From DATFDN01 sp963756545 (GTDB lineage: Bacteria > Pseudomonadota > Alphaproteobacteria > Acetobacterales > Acetobacteraceae): 64,000 nucleotides of DNA. Within the stretch, counting starts at the first letter, position 1. Every line of letters starts with the position of its first letter. The DNA lies in contig CAVWNY010000001.1 of NCBI GenBank assembly GCA_963756545.1, positions 868,001-932,000 on the forward strand. Reading direction: 5' to 3'. Made by a program: the position numbers and the translations under genes. Positions 1-8,496 of this stretch are shown one piece after another. Below the pieces are notes generated by a model that saw nothing but the letters and a program-made list of their open reading frames with translations, was not told the DNA's origin and ran no database searches.

Positions 1-143
1 ACGGCGGTCGTCTTTCCCGCGCCGTTGGGGCCGATCAGGCCGAGGATCTCGGCGCGCGCGACGTCGAAGGACAGCTCGTTGACCGCCTTCAGGCCGCCGA
101 ACTGCCGCGACAGCCCGGTGATCCGCAGCAGCGGTGCGCTCAT
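1..143 (-). CDS. livG: Branched-chain amino acid-type ABC importer, ATPase (LivG), N-terminal part
   Basis: Only the first 47 codons lie in the window; the gene runs off the left edge. The protein begins MSAPLLRITGLSRQFGG and reaches a Walker A motif, GPNGAGKTT, at about residues 38-46, the layout of LivG-type ATPases that energise HAAT-family amino acid or amide import at the inner membrane. Its ATG overlaps the stop codon of the upstream livM gene in an ATGA, so the two are translationally coupled in the operon that starts near 8342. A LivF partner is expected just outside the window. LivG is preferred to LivF because of the gene order and the N-terminal 'FGGLKAV' style, but the split is not certain from so short a piece. 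Confidence 0.85.
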   Translation of the reverse strand, partial: MSAPLLRITGLSRQFGGLKAVNELSFDVARAEILGLIGPNGAGKTTA

Positions 144-1108
144 CGTCCGGCCCGGCGAAGCCGGCCCCACAGCCCGACGATCCCCCCGGGAACCACCGCC
201 ATGACGACAAGCAGGATGATGCCGAACAGGATCTGCTGCACGTCGACATAGCCGCTCAGCAACTCGGGCAGGGCGACGATGAACACGGTGCCGATGAGCG
301 CACCGCCCAGATGCTCCATGCCGCCGATGACGTTCATCACCACGAAGTTGAGCGACTGCACAAAGGTGAAGGCACTCGGATCGAGGTAGCGCAGCAGATA
401 GGCCTGCAGGCCGCCCTGGATGCCGACCAGGCCGCAGGCAATGACGAACACAATCACCTTGAAGCGCGTTACGGGGATTCCGGAGCACCCGGCGAGCTGT
501 TCCGCCTCCCGCAGCGCGTCGATGGCACGACCGAACTCCGACACCAGCAGCCGGGCCACGATGCCGACGCAGACCAGTGCGACGGCAAGGACGAAGTAAT
601 AGAACGGCAGAGGGTCGGCGAGTGCCGCCGTTGGCGGCGGGATGCTGAAGATCCCGTTCGCCCCACCCGTCAGGGACTGCCAGTCCGTCAACACAAGCCG
701 CACAATCTCGCCGAACAGGAAGGTCACCAGGACAAAGTACTTGCCACTGAGGCGAAGCAGCACCGGACCGATGACCAACGCCACCAAGGCGGGGGCAGCC
801 ATGCCCGCCAGGAGGTTGAGCGGGAACGGCCAGCCGAGGCTCATCAGCGTCAGGACGGCAGTATATGCCCCGATCCCCATGAAAGCGGCGTGCGCGAGCG
901 AGACGAGGCCGGTGCGGATGATCAGGTGCAGGCTGGAGGCGCCGATGGCGTTCAGTGCGATCAGCGTCGCGATCGTTACGAGATAGTTGTTGGTTGTCGC
1001 GAGCGGCCAGCATACCGCCACCGCTAAGATGATGGCTGCCGTCAGCCAGAGACCCCGCCCGACTCGCGAGGGCGCACGGGTGATGGCGGCGGTGCCCCTC
1101 GGCGTCAC
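140..1108 (-). CDS. livM: Branched-chain amino acid-type ABC importer permease LivM
   Basis: A 322-residue inner-membrane permease made almost entirely of hydrophobic segments. The family signs are an early conserved stretch (NAIGASSLHLIIRTGLVSLA, about residues 54-73) and the cytoplasmic coupling loop near residues 195-215 (RAIDALREAEQLAGCSGIP), which docks onto the ATPase. It would form the translocation channel with LivH (1105-1983) for a small amide or amino-acid-like solute. Its start overlaps the end of livH by 4 bases and its stop overlaps livG, so it sits in the middle of a tightly coupled operon. The length matches the family norm, and no frameshift or missing region is seen. Confidence 0.93.
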   Translation of the reverse strand: MTPRGTAAITRAPSRVGRGLWLTAAIILAVAVCWPLATTNNYLVTIATLIALNAIGASSLHLIIRTGLVSLAHAAFMGIGAYTAVLTLMSLGWPFPLNLLAGMAAPALVALVIGPVLLRLSGKYFVLVTFLFGEIVRLVLTDWQSLTGGANGIFSIPPPTAALADPLPFYYFVLAVALVCVGIVARLLVSEFGRAIDALREAEQLAGCSGIPVTRFKVIVFVIACGLVGIQGGLQAYLLRYLDPSAFTFVQSLNFVVMNVIGGMEHLGGALIGTVFIVALPELLSGYVDVQQILFGIILLVVMAVVPGGIVGLWGRLRRAGR

Positions 1109-1983
1109 GGGCGCAGCGATTCCGGGGTACCGAGCAGCCCCCAGGGACGCACGATCAGCAGCAGGATCACCACGGCGAACGACGCGAAGGAGCTGACGGA
1201 GGCGCCGTAGAACGTCGCGAGAAAACTCTCGGCGAAGCCGAGGATCACGCCGCCCAGCGCCGCGCCGGGAATGCTGCCCATCCCGCCCAGGATGACGACG
1301 ACGAAGGCGACCAGGAGCGGCCGGTCCCCCATGAAGGGCGACAGCGAATAGATCTGCGCGTAGAGCCCGCCGGCCAGCGCAGTCATGAAGATCGCGACCA
1401 GGAAAGCCAGCCGGTAGATGGTCCGCGTGTCGATGCCCTGCGATTGCGCGATCTCCACATCCTGGGCGGTCGCCCGCATCGCGAGCCCGTATCGGGTCCG
1501 CGTCATGAACACCCAGAAGGCGGCGAGCACGACGGCGGCGATGCCGATCACCATCAGCCGGTCCACCGGCAGTATCAGCCCGCCCAACTGGATCACGCCC
1601 GCGAAGGCCGGCGGGATGGAGCGTTGGTAGACGTCCCAGATCAGCACCGCCGAGAAGACGATCGCCAGATTGAGCCCTAGCAGCCCGATCATGCTTTGCA
1701 GCATCTTCTGGTAGAACCAGCGGAAGACCAGGGCTTCCAGCACCAGGGACGCCGCGGCGACAATGGCGGCACCAAGCGGGACGGCCAGGATGTATGGCAG
1801 CTTGAAAACGCCATAGAGGTAGAAGAGGGCGTAGCCGCCCAACATGGCGAAAGACCCGTGCGCGAAATTGACCACGCGCATGATCCCGAACAGCAGGGTG
1901 AAGCCGAGGGCGATCAGGACATAAATCGCACTCAGGCTCAGCCCATTGACGAGGACCTGCCCGAGGATGACCGGGGAGAGCAC
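1105..1983 (-). CDS. livH: Branched-chain amino acid-type ABC importer permease LivH
   Basis: A 292-residue membrane protein of the LivH family, the second channel subunit of the importer. The diagnostic early motif (LGFTLLFGIMRVVNFAHGSF, about residues 26-45) is present, and the ATPase-coupling loop lies around residue 190 (AMRATAQDVEIAQSQGI). The stop overlaps the start of livM by 4 bases. Upstream, 19 bases separate it from the binding-protein gene, so all are probably on one transcript. The substrate cannot be read from the permease; the neighbouring hydantoinase genes suggest a cyclic amide rather than leucine. Confidence 0.93.
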   Translation of the reverse strand: MLSPVILGQVLVNGLSLSAIYVLIALGFTLLFGIMRVVNFAHGSFAMLGGYALFYLYGVFKLPYILAVPLGAAIVAAASLVLEALVFRWFYQKMLQSMIGLLGLNLAIVFSAVLIWDVYQRSIPPAFAGVIQLGGLILPVDRLMVIGIAAVVLAAFWVFMTRTRYGLAMRATAQDVEIAQSQGIDTRTIYRLAFLVAIFMTALAGGLYAQIYSLSPFMGDRPLLVAFVVVILGGMGSIPGAALGGVILGFAESFLATFYGASVSSFASFAVVILLLIVRPWGLLGTPESLRP

Positions 1984-2002
1984 GCCGTCCTTCCGCCTTT
2001 CG

Positions 2003-3178
2003 TCAGCCTTTTTCCGGATGGACGGTCGCGACGATCGTCTCCTTGCCTCCCTTCACCTCGGCGATCCAGAAGGGCAGCAGCTGCTGGTGGTTGACGCCGT
2101 AGGTGGCCATGCCGCCCCAGACGACCGGCCCGTAGAGTCCCGGCGTGTAGCCGCCGAGATGCTCCACCGCGTCGCGCACCTTGCCGACATCGAGCGAGCC
2201 GGCCCGGCGCAGCGCCTCGAACAGCATCTTCGCCGCGTTGTTCCAGAGCGGGGCCTGCCCATCCATGACGCCCGACCACTTGGCATGATAGCTCGCGATG
2301 AACTTCTGGAACGCGGGATCGTCCGGGTCGAACACCTCGAGCGAGAGGAAGCCCTCGGCCAACGGGCCGCCGACCTGGATGATCTCGTCCACCGAGGGAC
2401 CGCCGATCTGCCAGATCTTGCCCTTGAAACCGGTCTGGCGCGCCTGCTTGAGCAGCAGCCCGGCATCACCGGGGGAGTTCGAGTTGAGATCGAGCGCACC
2501 GACGTTCTGCGCGATCATCCGCGTCATCAGCGGCGTGAATTCCTGGGTGCCGCGATCGAACATCTCGATCCAGGTCTCGAGCCCGACGGCGGCGTAGAGC
2601 TTCGCCAGCGAAGGCAGCACCGCCTGGCCAGTGGCGTCGTTGGTGCCGACCAGCGCGACCTTCTTGACCTCCGGGAAGTGCTCGCGGAAATACTTGACCA
2701 TCGCCGGACCGAACTCGAGGTTCGAGTTCATGACGCGAAAGTTGTAAGCTGCGTGCGCGTCGTTCTTCAGGATGGCTGGACTGAATCCGTCGGACAGCAT
2801 CAGCACCTTGGCGGCATTGGTGACTGAGACGGCGCCGAGGGAGGGCGGCGAACCGATCGGGCCGATGATGTACTTGATCTTATCCAGGTTGATCAGCCGT
2901 TCGGCGGCGGTGCGCCCGCCTGTCGCGGCATACTGGTCGTCAACCATCACGAGACGCGGCTTGTAGGTCTGGTCACCGATTTTCAGGCCGCCCGCCCGGT
3001 TCACCTCGTCGATCGCGAGCGTCACGCCGCGCTGCAAGGCCAGACCCCACGCCGTTCCGCCCCCGGAAAGGCTGCCGATCGCGCCGATCTTCAGATCGTC
3101 GGCGGCGTGGGCGACCTTCTGCGAAGCGGCCACCAGAGCAGCCCCCGCGACCAACTTGCAAAACGTACGACGCTGCAT
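2003..3178 (-). CDS. Periplasmic substrate-binding protein of the hyu-linked ABC importer
   Basis: A 391-residue binding protein of the periplasmic leucine-binding-like family (peripla_BP_6 type). The N-terminus MQRRTFCKLVAGAALVAA has a twin-arginine pair followed by a hydrophobic stretch and an alanine-rich cleavage region (VAHAADD), so it is probably exported by Tat. The mature part opens with the family signature LKIGAIGSLSGGGTAWG and the 'RLVMVDDQYAATGGRTAAERLI' region. It captures the ligand in the periplasm for the LivHM channel. It lies between hyuB and livH with a 30-base gap to hyuB. By context the ligand is a hydantoin-, oxoproline- or amide-like compound; this is inference. Confidence 0.9.
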   Translation of the reverse strand: MQRRTFCKLVAGAALVAASQKVAHAADDLKIGAIGSLSGGGTAWGLALQRGVTLAIDEVNRAGGLKIGDQTYKPRLVMVDDQYAATGGRTAAERLINLDKIKYIIGPIGSPPSLGAVSVTNAAKVLMLSDGFSPAILKNDAHAAYNFRVMNSNLEFGPAMVKYFREHFPEVKKVALVGTNDATGQAVLPSLAKLYAAVGLETWIEMFDRGTQEFTPLMTRMIAQNVGALDLNSNSPGDAGLLLKQARQTGFKGKIWQIGGPSVDEIIQVGGPLAEGFLSLEVFDPDDPAFQKFIASYHAKWSGVMDGQAPLWNNAAKMLFEALRRAGSLDVGKVRDAVEHLGGYTPGLYGPVVWGGMATYGVNHQQLLPFWIAEVKGGKETIVATVHPEKG

Positions 3179-3208
3179 CCGATCGTCCTCCCGCTCCCGT
3201 TCCCGCCG

Positions 3209-4888
3209 TTATGGCAAGTCGACGCTGCTTAGCCCATACGCGCCGATCGCGGCGCCATGCGAAATGAAGCCATTTCGCAAATCGGCGGTAACCTTGTCCA
3301 AATCGCGCCCCTTCGGCGCGCCATAACCGCCCGCGCCAGACAGGCGAAAGCTGATGACGTCGCCCCGCCGTAGCCGCCGCACCTCCTTGGAACCGAGGTC
3401 CGTTTCGGCGCCGTCGCGCACCAGCACCGTGCGTCCGCGCGATCCCGATTGGCCGCCAAACAGCCCGTACGGCGCGTTCTTGTGACGGTCGCCGAGTAGC
3501 ACCACGGTGGCGCCCTCGGTGAGGATCTCGACATCCTTCCGCAGCCCACAGCCGCCCCGGAATCGCCCGGCTCCGCCCGAATCCTCGATGAATTGCAGCC
3601 GGTGGATGCGGACCGGGTTGTTCGTCTCGTGAACCTCCACGGGTACGTTGGCGCAGTTAAACACGGGGCACAGCGCCTCCGCTCCGTCCTTGTCGGACCG
3701 GCCGCCGAAGCCGCCCAGGATGAGGTCGTACATGATCCAGCGCTGCCCGGTCTCGGCGTCCACGCCGCCGATCTTCGGATTGGCCCAATGGGTGAACGCG
3801 CCCATTGCCCGCTCCGGCACCGCTTGGGCCATCGCGCCGTTGATCGTGTCGAATATCCTGATCTGCAACGAGGCCCGTCCGCCGCTGGCGGCCGGATAAC
3901 GCGGGTTAAAAAAGCTCCCCTCCCGCGCGATCAGCTTGATGACACGCTCGATGCCCGCGTTGTTGGGCACGTCGATCTTCGCAAAGATCCGCATCGCGAA
4001 GCTCGCGTAGGCGCGGGTATAGTTGATGTAGGAGTTGATGCCGGCCGGCACGACGTCGCTGCTGCGCGAGAAATCGACCGTTGCGGTCCCGTCCTTCAAC
4101 GTCACATCGACCCGAATGTCGATCGGCGGCGTGCCGGGGCCGTAGTCGTCGAGCTGGTCCTCGAAGCTGTAGGTGCCCTCTGGCAGCGCCCCGATCAGCT
4201 CCCGCCCCCGCGCTTCCGACCGGTCGAGGATCTCCTCGATCAGGGCCTCGATCGTGGCGGCGCCATAGTCGGCGAACAGCTTGCGGAAGCGTAGCGAGCC
4301 GAGATGGTTGGCGTTGCGCTGGGCCAGCAGGTCGCCCCTGACCTTCTCGGGGATGCGGACGTTGCCGAGGATGACCCGCAGCAGGTCGGAGTCGAATTCG
4401 CCGCCCCTCACCAGCTTTATCGGCAGGATGCGCAACCCCTCGGCGAAGGCGTCGAGCACTCCCTGCACCGCCTCCGACCCCGGCTGCGCGCCGCCCACAT
4501 CGACATGGTGCGCGGTGTTGACGCAGTAGCCCAGCAGGGACGCGCCCTCGAAGATGGGGGCGATCAGGAAGATGTCCGGAAAATGCCCGCCGCCGAGGAA
4601 GGCGTCGTTCGTCGCCAGCATGTCGCCGGGGCCCAGGGTCTCCGGCGGGACGAAGCGTAGCGCGTTTTCCACCGCGTAGGGCATCGCCCCGAGATGGCCG
4701 GGAGTGAAATTGCCCTGCGCGATCAACCGGCCCTGCCGATCGAACAGCCCGGTCGAGAAATCCTCTCCCTCCCGCACCGCCTCCGAAAAGGCGGTGCGGC
4801 GCAGCGCGCTGCCCATTTCGTCGGTGATCGAGACCAGCGTGTTCCAGACGACGGTCAGCGTGACCGGGTCGATCTCCTGCCGGTTCAT
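3209..4888 (-). CDS. hyuB: Hydantoinase/oxoprolinase B subunit (N-methylhydantoinase B family)
   Basis: A 559-residue protein beginning MNRQEIDPVTLTVVWNTLVS, the standard N-terminus of HyuB proteins, and carrying the conserved 'GDMLATNDAFLGGGHFPD' region near residue 90. HyuB works with HyuA in ATP-dependent opening of hydantoins, 5-oxoproline or related cyclic amides in the cytoplasm. The reading frame could extend 30 codons further upstream, but the chosen ATG overlaps the hyuA stop as ATGA, matches the family start, and the extension is low-complexity arginine-rich sequence of the kind out-of-frame GC-rich DNA produces. Length and motifs look intact. The exact ring substrate cannot be told from sequence. 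Confidence 0.92.
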   Translation of the reverse strand: MNRQEIDPVTLTVVWNTLVSITDEMGSALRRTAFSEAVREGEDFSTGLFDRQGRLIAQGNFTPGHLGAMPYAVENALRFVPPETLGPGDMLATNDAFLGGGHFPDIFLIAPIFEGASLLGYCVNTAHHVDVGGAQPGSEAVQGVLDAFAEGLRILPIKLVRGGEFDSDLLRVILGNVRIPEKVRGDLLAQRNANHLGSLRFRKLFADYGAATIEALIEEILDRSEARGRELIGALPEGTYSFEDQLDDYGPGTPPIDIRVDVTLKDGTATVDFSRSSDVVPAGINSYINYTRAYASFAMRIFAKIDVPNNAGIERVIKLIAREGSFFNPRYPAASGGRASLQIRIFDTINGAMAQAVPERAMGAFTHWANPKIGGVDAETGQRWIMYDLILGGFGGRSDKDGAEALCPVFNCANVPVEVHETNNPVRIHRLQFIEDSGGAGRFRGGCGLRKDVEILTEGATVVLLGDRHKNAPYGLFGGQSGSRGRTVLVRDGAETDLGSKEVRRLRRGDVISFRLSGAGGYGAPKGRDLDKVTADLRNGFISHGAAIGAYGLSSVDLP

Positions 4889-6972
4889 GCCGCGGCGCTC
4901 CGATCCTTGATGTCGATGACGAGGTTGCCCGCGGCACTCACGGATACCCGGTCGCCCGGGAGGATCACGGTGGTACACTCGCGTTCCTCCACCAGAGCCG
5001 GTCCCAAGATGCGGTGCCCTGCACTGAGCGCGTAGCGGTCGACGACCTTGACCTGGACCATGCCGCCCATTTCGGGGAAGTAGGCATCGCGCTCCCCTAG
5101 CACCAGATCGCCGCCGCTCTCATGGCTGTCGAAGCGGAAGCCCACGTCGACATGGCTGCCGGCGATGGTCGCGACGACGAACCAGTCGCTGACTTCCACC
5201 TCCGCCGTGGGATCGTTGTAGCCGTATTCGCGCTGGTAGGCCGCGTGGAACGCCGCAAGAGCGGTCACGATGTAGTCCTGCCCGACGACGCCGTCGGGCA
5301 GTTCGACGCGGATCTCGTAACCCTGCCCGGCATAGCGCATGGAGGCGCTGCGCCGCAGCAGCAGGTCGCTGCCGCGGTCCATCCGCCGCACCTCCACGAC
5401 GACGCGCTCCTCCAGCCGGGCGAAGATGTCGGCGATGGACTCGGGGGGCGCCTCGTTCAGGCGCAGCACCCGTGTCATGCCGAGATCGACTTTCTTGTCG
5501 GCGACGAGCAGGCCGAGCGCCGAGCCGACCCCGGCGCCGCGCGGGACGATCACCCGCGGCACCTCCAGCGCGCGGGCCAGCCGGCAGGCGTGCAGCGGCC
5601 CCGCGCCGCCGAACGCGACCAGCGCGTACCGGCGCGGGTCGCGCCCGCGCTCGATGGAGATGATGCGCATCGCCCGCTCCATGTTGGCGTTGGCGATCGA
5701 ATGGATGCCCCAGGCGGCAGCCTCCAGGCTCATGCGCAGCGGCCGGGCGATGTCGCGCTCGATCGCGGCAGCGGCGGCGCCGCGGTCGAGCGCCATCGCG
5801 CCGCCGTTGAAGTAGGCCGGGTTGAGATAGCCCAGCACCAGGTTGGCGTCGGTGATCGTCGGCAGCGTGCCGCCGCGCCCGTAGCACGTCGGTCCCGGTT
5901 CCGCCCCGGCGCTGTCCGGTCCGACCGCGATCAGTCCCATCTTCGCGCGGGCAATGCTGCCTCCGCCCGCGCCGATCTCCAGCAGGTCGATCGCCATCGC
6001 GCTGATCGGCAGGCCGCTGCCCTTCTTGTAGTTGACGGCGTCGATCTCGAAGGTCGCGCTCAGCGCGGGCGCGCCCTCGTCGATCGCGCCCAGCTTCGCC
6101 GTGGTGCCGCCCATGTCGAAGGTCATGACGTGCCGGCAGCCTTCCTCGCGCGCGAGCTCGGCGCACATCAGCACGCCGGCGGCGGGGCCGGATTCGACGA
6201 TCCGGATCGGATAGGCACGCGCGAGGTCCGCCGTTACGACGCCGCCGTTCGACTGCATGATCGACATCGCCGCGGCCACGCCAAGCTCCCGCAGGGAGCT
6301 GGCCAGCGCCGACACGTAATCGTCCACCATCGGCGCGACGTAGGCGTTGGCCACGGTCGTGCTGGTTCGCTCGTACTCACGGTATTTCGGGGCAATCACC
6401 GAGGAAAGCGATAGCCGCGCACCCGGCAACCGGGCCCGCAGCGCCGTGGCCATCCGTTCCTCATGCGCGGCGTTGGCGTAGGCGTGCAGGAAGACGATGG
6501 CGACCGATTCGTAGCCACCCGCGGCGACCCGCTCGGCCGCGGTCGCCACTTCCGCCTCGGTCAGTGCCCGCAGCACCGAGCCGTCGGGCGCGACGCGCTC
6601 AGCGACTTCCAGGATATCGGCGCGATCCACCAGCGGCTTCGGCTTGTCGATATGAAGGCTGTTCGTGTCATAGCGTTTCTGCCGTCCGATCAGCAGGATG
6701 TCGCGAAAGCCGTCGGTCGTCAGGAGCGCCGTCCGGCTGCCCTTGCGTTCCAAGATGGCATTGGTCGCGATCGTGGTCGCGTGCGACGCCCGGACGATCT
6801 GCGCCGGCGTGAGCAAGCCGTCCTTCACGCGCGCGCCGAGGCCCGCCAGCACCGCCTCGGCGGGCTGGCGGGAGGTGGTCGGTACCTTCCAGATCTCGGT
6901 GCGGCCGGTCTCCGTATCGCGCAGGACGAAATCGGTGAACGTTCCGCCGATGTCGAACGCGACCTCGATCAT
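4885..6972 (-). CDS. hyuA: Hydantoinase/oxoprolinase A subunit (HyuA, ATP-binding)
   Basis: A 695-residue HyuA-family protein. Residues 5-14 read AFDIGGTFTD, the phosphate-binding loop of the sugar-kinase/Hsp70-like ATPase fold. A second nucleotide-binding segment appears as MTFDMGGTTAKLGAI near residue 285, and 'ALVAFGGAGPLHA' near residue 450 is the conserved C-terminal signature. It hydrolyses ATP to activate and open a five-membered cyclic amide together with HyuB. It is coupled by 4-base overlaps both to the upstream aminotransferase and to downstream hyuB, so a stoichiometric complex is likely. Carboprolinase or acetone-carboxylase-like roles also exist in this superfamily, but adjacency to hyuB and an importer favours hydantoin/oxoproline chemistry. 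Confidence 0.93.
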   Translation of the reverse strand: MIEVAFDIGGTFTDFVLRDTETGRTEIWKVPTTSRQPAEAVLAGLGARVKDGLLTPAQIVRASHATTIATNAILERKGSRTALLTTDGFRDILLIGRQKRYDTNSLHIDKPKPLVDRADILEVAERVAPDGSVLRALTEAEVATAAERVAAGGYESVAIVFLHAYANAAHEERMATALRARLPGARLSLSSVIAPKYREYERTSTTVANAYVAPMVDDYVSALASSLRELGVAAAMSIMQSNGGVVTADLARAYPIRIVESGPAAGVLMCAELAREEGCRHVMTFDMGGTTAKLGAIDEGAPALSATFEIDAVNYKKGSGLPISAMAIDLLEIGAGGGSIARAKMGLIAVGPDSAGAEPGPTCYGRGGTLPTITDANLVLGYLNPAYFNGGAMALDRGAAAAAIERDIARPLRMSLEAAAWGIHSIANANMERAMRIISIERGRDPRRYALVAFGGAGPLHACRLARALEVPRVIVPRGAGVGSALGLLVADKKVDLGMTRVLRLNEAPPESIADIFARLEERVVVEVRRMDRGSDLLLRRSASMRYAGQGYEIRVELPDGVVGQDYIVTALAAFHAAYQREYGYNDPTAEVEVSDWFVVATIAGSHVDVGFRFDSHESGGDLVLGERDAYFPEMGGMVQVKVVDRYALSAGHRILGPALVEERECTTVILPGDRVSVSAAGNLVIDIKDRSAAA

Positions 6973-8342
6973 GCCTTGATCTCGCGATAGGTCTCGTCGA
7001 GCGCTCGGCGCAGCCGGAGCCCGATCTCCACGATCTCGTCCTGGGTGATGATCAGCGGAGGGGAGAAGGCGATACGGTTGCCCACGATGCGCAGGATCAG
7101 CCCGTGCTTGCGGGCATTGGAGTCGAGGCGCGCGCCCAGGCCGATCTCCGCCGGATAGTCCGCCTTCGTCGCCTTGTCGCGCACAAGTTCGAGGCCGCCG
7201 ATCAGCCCCACCCCGCTGAAGTCGCCGACCAGCGGGTGGTCGCGCAGGGCTTCCATCGTCTGCAGGAACACCGGCTCGACCTCCCGGACATGATCGAGCA
7301 TCCCGATATCGTCGTAGATCCGCAGCGTCTCCAAGGCGACGGCGGCGGCCACCGGGTGGCCCGCATAGGTGTAGCCGTGGACGAACGCGCCGTATTTGTC
7401 GCTCTGCTGCATGACGGACTGGAAAATCCGCTCGTTCAGCAGCACCGCCGAGATCGGCTGCATGGCGGCCGAGAGCGCCTTCGCGCAGGTGATCATGTCG
7501 GGTTCAAGCCCGTACGTCTGGCAGCCCCACATATTGCCCGTCCGGCCGAAGCCGCAGATCACCTCGTCGGCGACCAGCAGGATGTCGTATTTCTTCAGGA
7601 TCAGCTGGATTTTCTCGAAATACCCGGCTGGGGGCGGCAGGGCGCCGGCACTCCCTTGCACCGGATCGCACCAGAAGGCCGCCACCGTCTCTGGTCCCTC
7701 CGCGAGAATCCGCGCCTCCAGCGAATCGGCGAGGCGCTGGGAAAACCGCTCCTCCGTCTCGCCCGGCAACGCCTCCCGGTAGTAGTGCGGACAATCCGTG
7801 TATAGGAACCCGTCGAACGGCAGGCCGAAGCCGGCGTGATAATCGGGCTTGCCAGTCAGGCTGATCGCGACGCAGGTCGAGCCGTGATAGCTGCCCTTGC
7901 GCGAGATGATCTTGCGCTTTCCGGGCTTGCCCCGGGCGTTCCAGTGATACCAAACCAGCTTGACGGCACTGTCGTTCGCCTCCGACCCGGAGCATTGCAG
8001 CAGCACCTTCGACATCGGCACCGGAGCGATCGACAGCAATTTCTCGCAGAGGTCGATGGCCGGTCCGTGCGAGGCATGGCGGAAGATCTGGTAGTAGCCG
8101 AGGGTGCGCATCGCCTCGTATGCCACCTTCGCCAGTCGCTCGTTGTTGTAGCCGAGAGAAGCGCACCACAGCCCCGCCCCAGCATCGAGGAACGCTTTGC
8201 CGGCATCGTCGTGGACGAACACCCCCTCGGCATGGGTCATGATGGTCGGACCGATGTCGAGATGGTGGCGTGCATTGGTTTGGGGGTGCAGGACCGAGGC
8301 GACGTCACGGGCGTGAGGACTGTTGGGCAGGAAATGCGTCAT
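6969..8342 (-). CDS. Class III (omega) pyridoxal-phosphate aminotransferase
   Basis: A 457-residue aminotransferase of the beta-alanine:pyruvate / putrescine-type class III family. Visible landmarks are the substrate-side 'DAGAGLWCASLGYNN' near residue 45, 'QCSGSEANDSAVKLVWYH' near 115, 'LLVADEVICGFGRTG' near 255 (PLP-pyridine aspartate), and 'PDMITCAKALSAAMQPISA' near 285, where the lysine of TCAK should hold PLP. The start MTHFLPNSPHARD was chosen over an upstream 46-codon extension that has no family similarity. It is the first structural gene of the hyu-liv operon and overlaps hyuA by 4 bases, which suggests it moves an amino group onto or off the product released by ring opening. Confidence 0.92.
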   Translation of the reverse strand: MTHFLPNSPHARDVASVLHPQTNARHHLDIGPTIMTHAEGVFVHDDAGKAFLDAGAGLWCASLGYNNERLAKVAYEAMRTLGYYQIFRHASHGPAIDLCEKLLSIAPVPMSKVLLQCSGSEANDSAVKLVWYHWNARGKPGKRKIISRKGSYHGSTCVAISLTGKPDYHAGFGLPFDGFLYTDCPHYYREALPGETEERFSQRLADSLEARILAEGPETVAAFWCDPVQGSAGALPPPAGYFEKIQLILKKYDILLVADEVICGFGRTGNMWGCQTYGLEPDMITCAKALSAAMQPISAVLLNERIFQSVMQQSDKYGAFVHGYTYAGHPVAAAVALETLRIYDDIGMLDHVREVEPVFLQTMEALRDHPLVGDFSGVGLIGGLELVRDKATKADYPAEIGLGARLDSNARKHGLILRIVGNRIAFSPPLIITQDEIVEIGLRLRRALDETYREIKA

Positions 8343-8448
8343 GGCCGGCATCCTTATGCGTGCGGGGACAGGCGCGGTCGTCCAGCTGCTGCGATGCAAC
8401 CGACGTCGTGTCGCCGTTCCCGGCTGGGAGGCTAGGATGACCGACCGG

Positions 8449-8464
8449 ATGTCAGAACTGACAT
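8449..8464. promoter_or_regulatory. Inverted repeat, candidate LysR-type operator for the hyu-liv operon
   Basis: The sequence ATGTCAG-AA-CTGACAT is a perfect 7-bp inverted repeat with a 2-base centre. It lies in the 154-base gap between the LysR gene (whose stop is at 8497) and the aminotransferase start at 8342, about 107-122 bases upstream of that start. Its size and T...A outer pattern suit a LysR-type regulator binding site. There is no T-run next to it, so it is unlikely to be a terminator of the LysR gene. The function is inferred. Confidence 0.4.
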
Positions 8465-8496
8465 TTGGAGAAAGGGGCATCGCGAACGGAGATGCC

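Noticed and set aside
3209..4978. Longer HyuB starting at 4978
   Set aside because: The first 30 codons lie inside hyuA, are arginine-rich and lack similarity; the ATG at 4888 overlaps the hyuA stop in the usual way.
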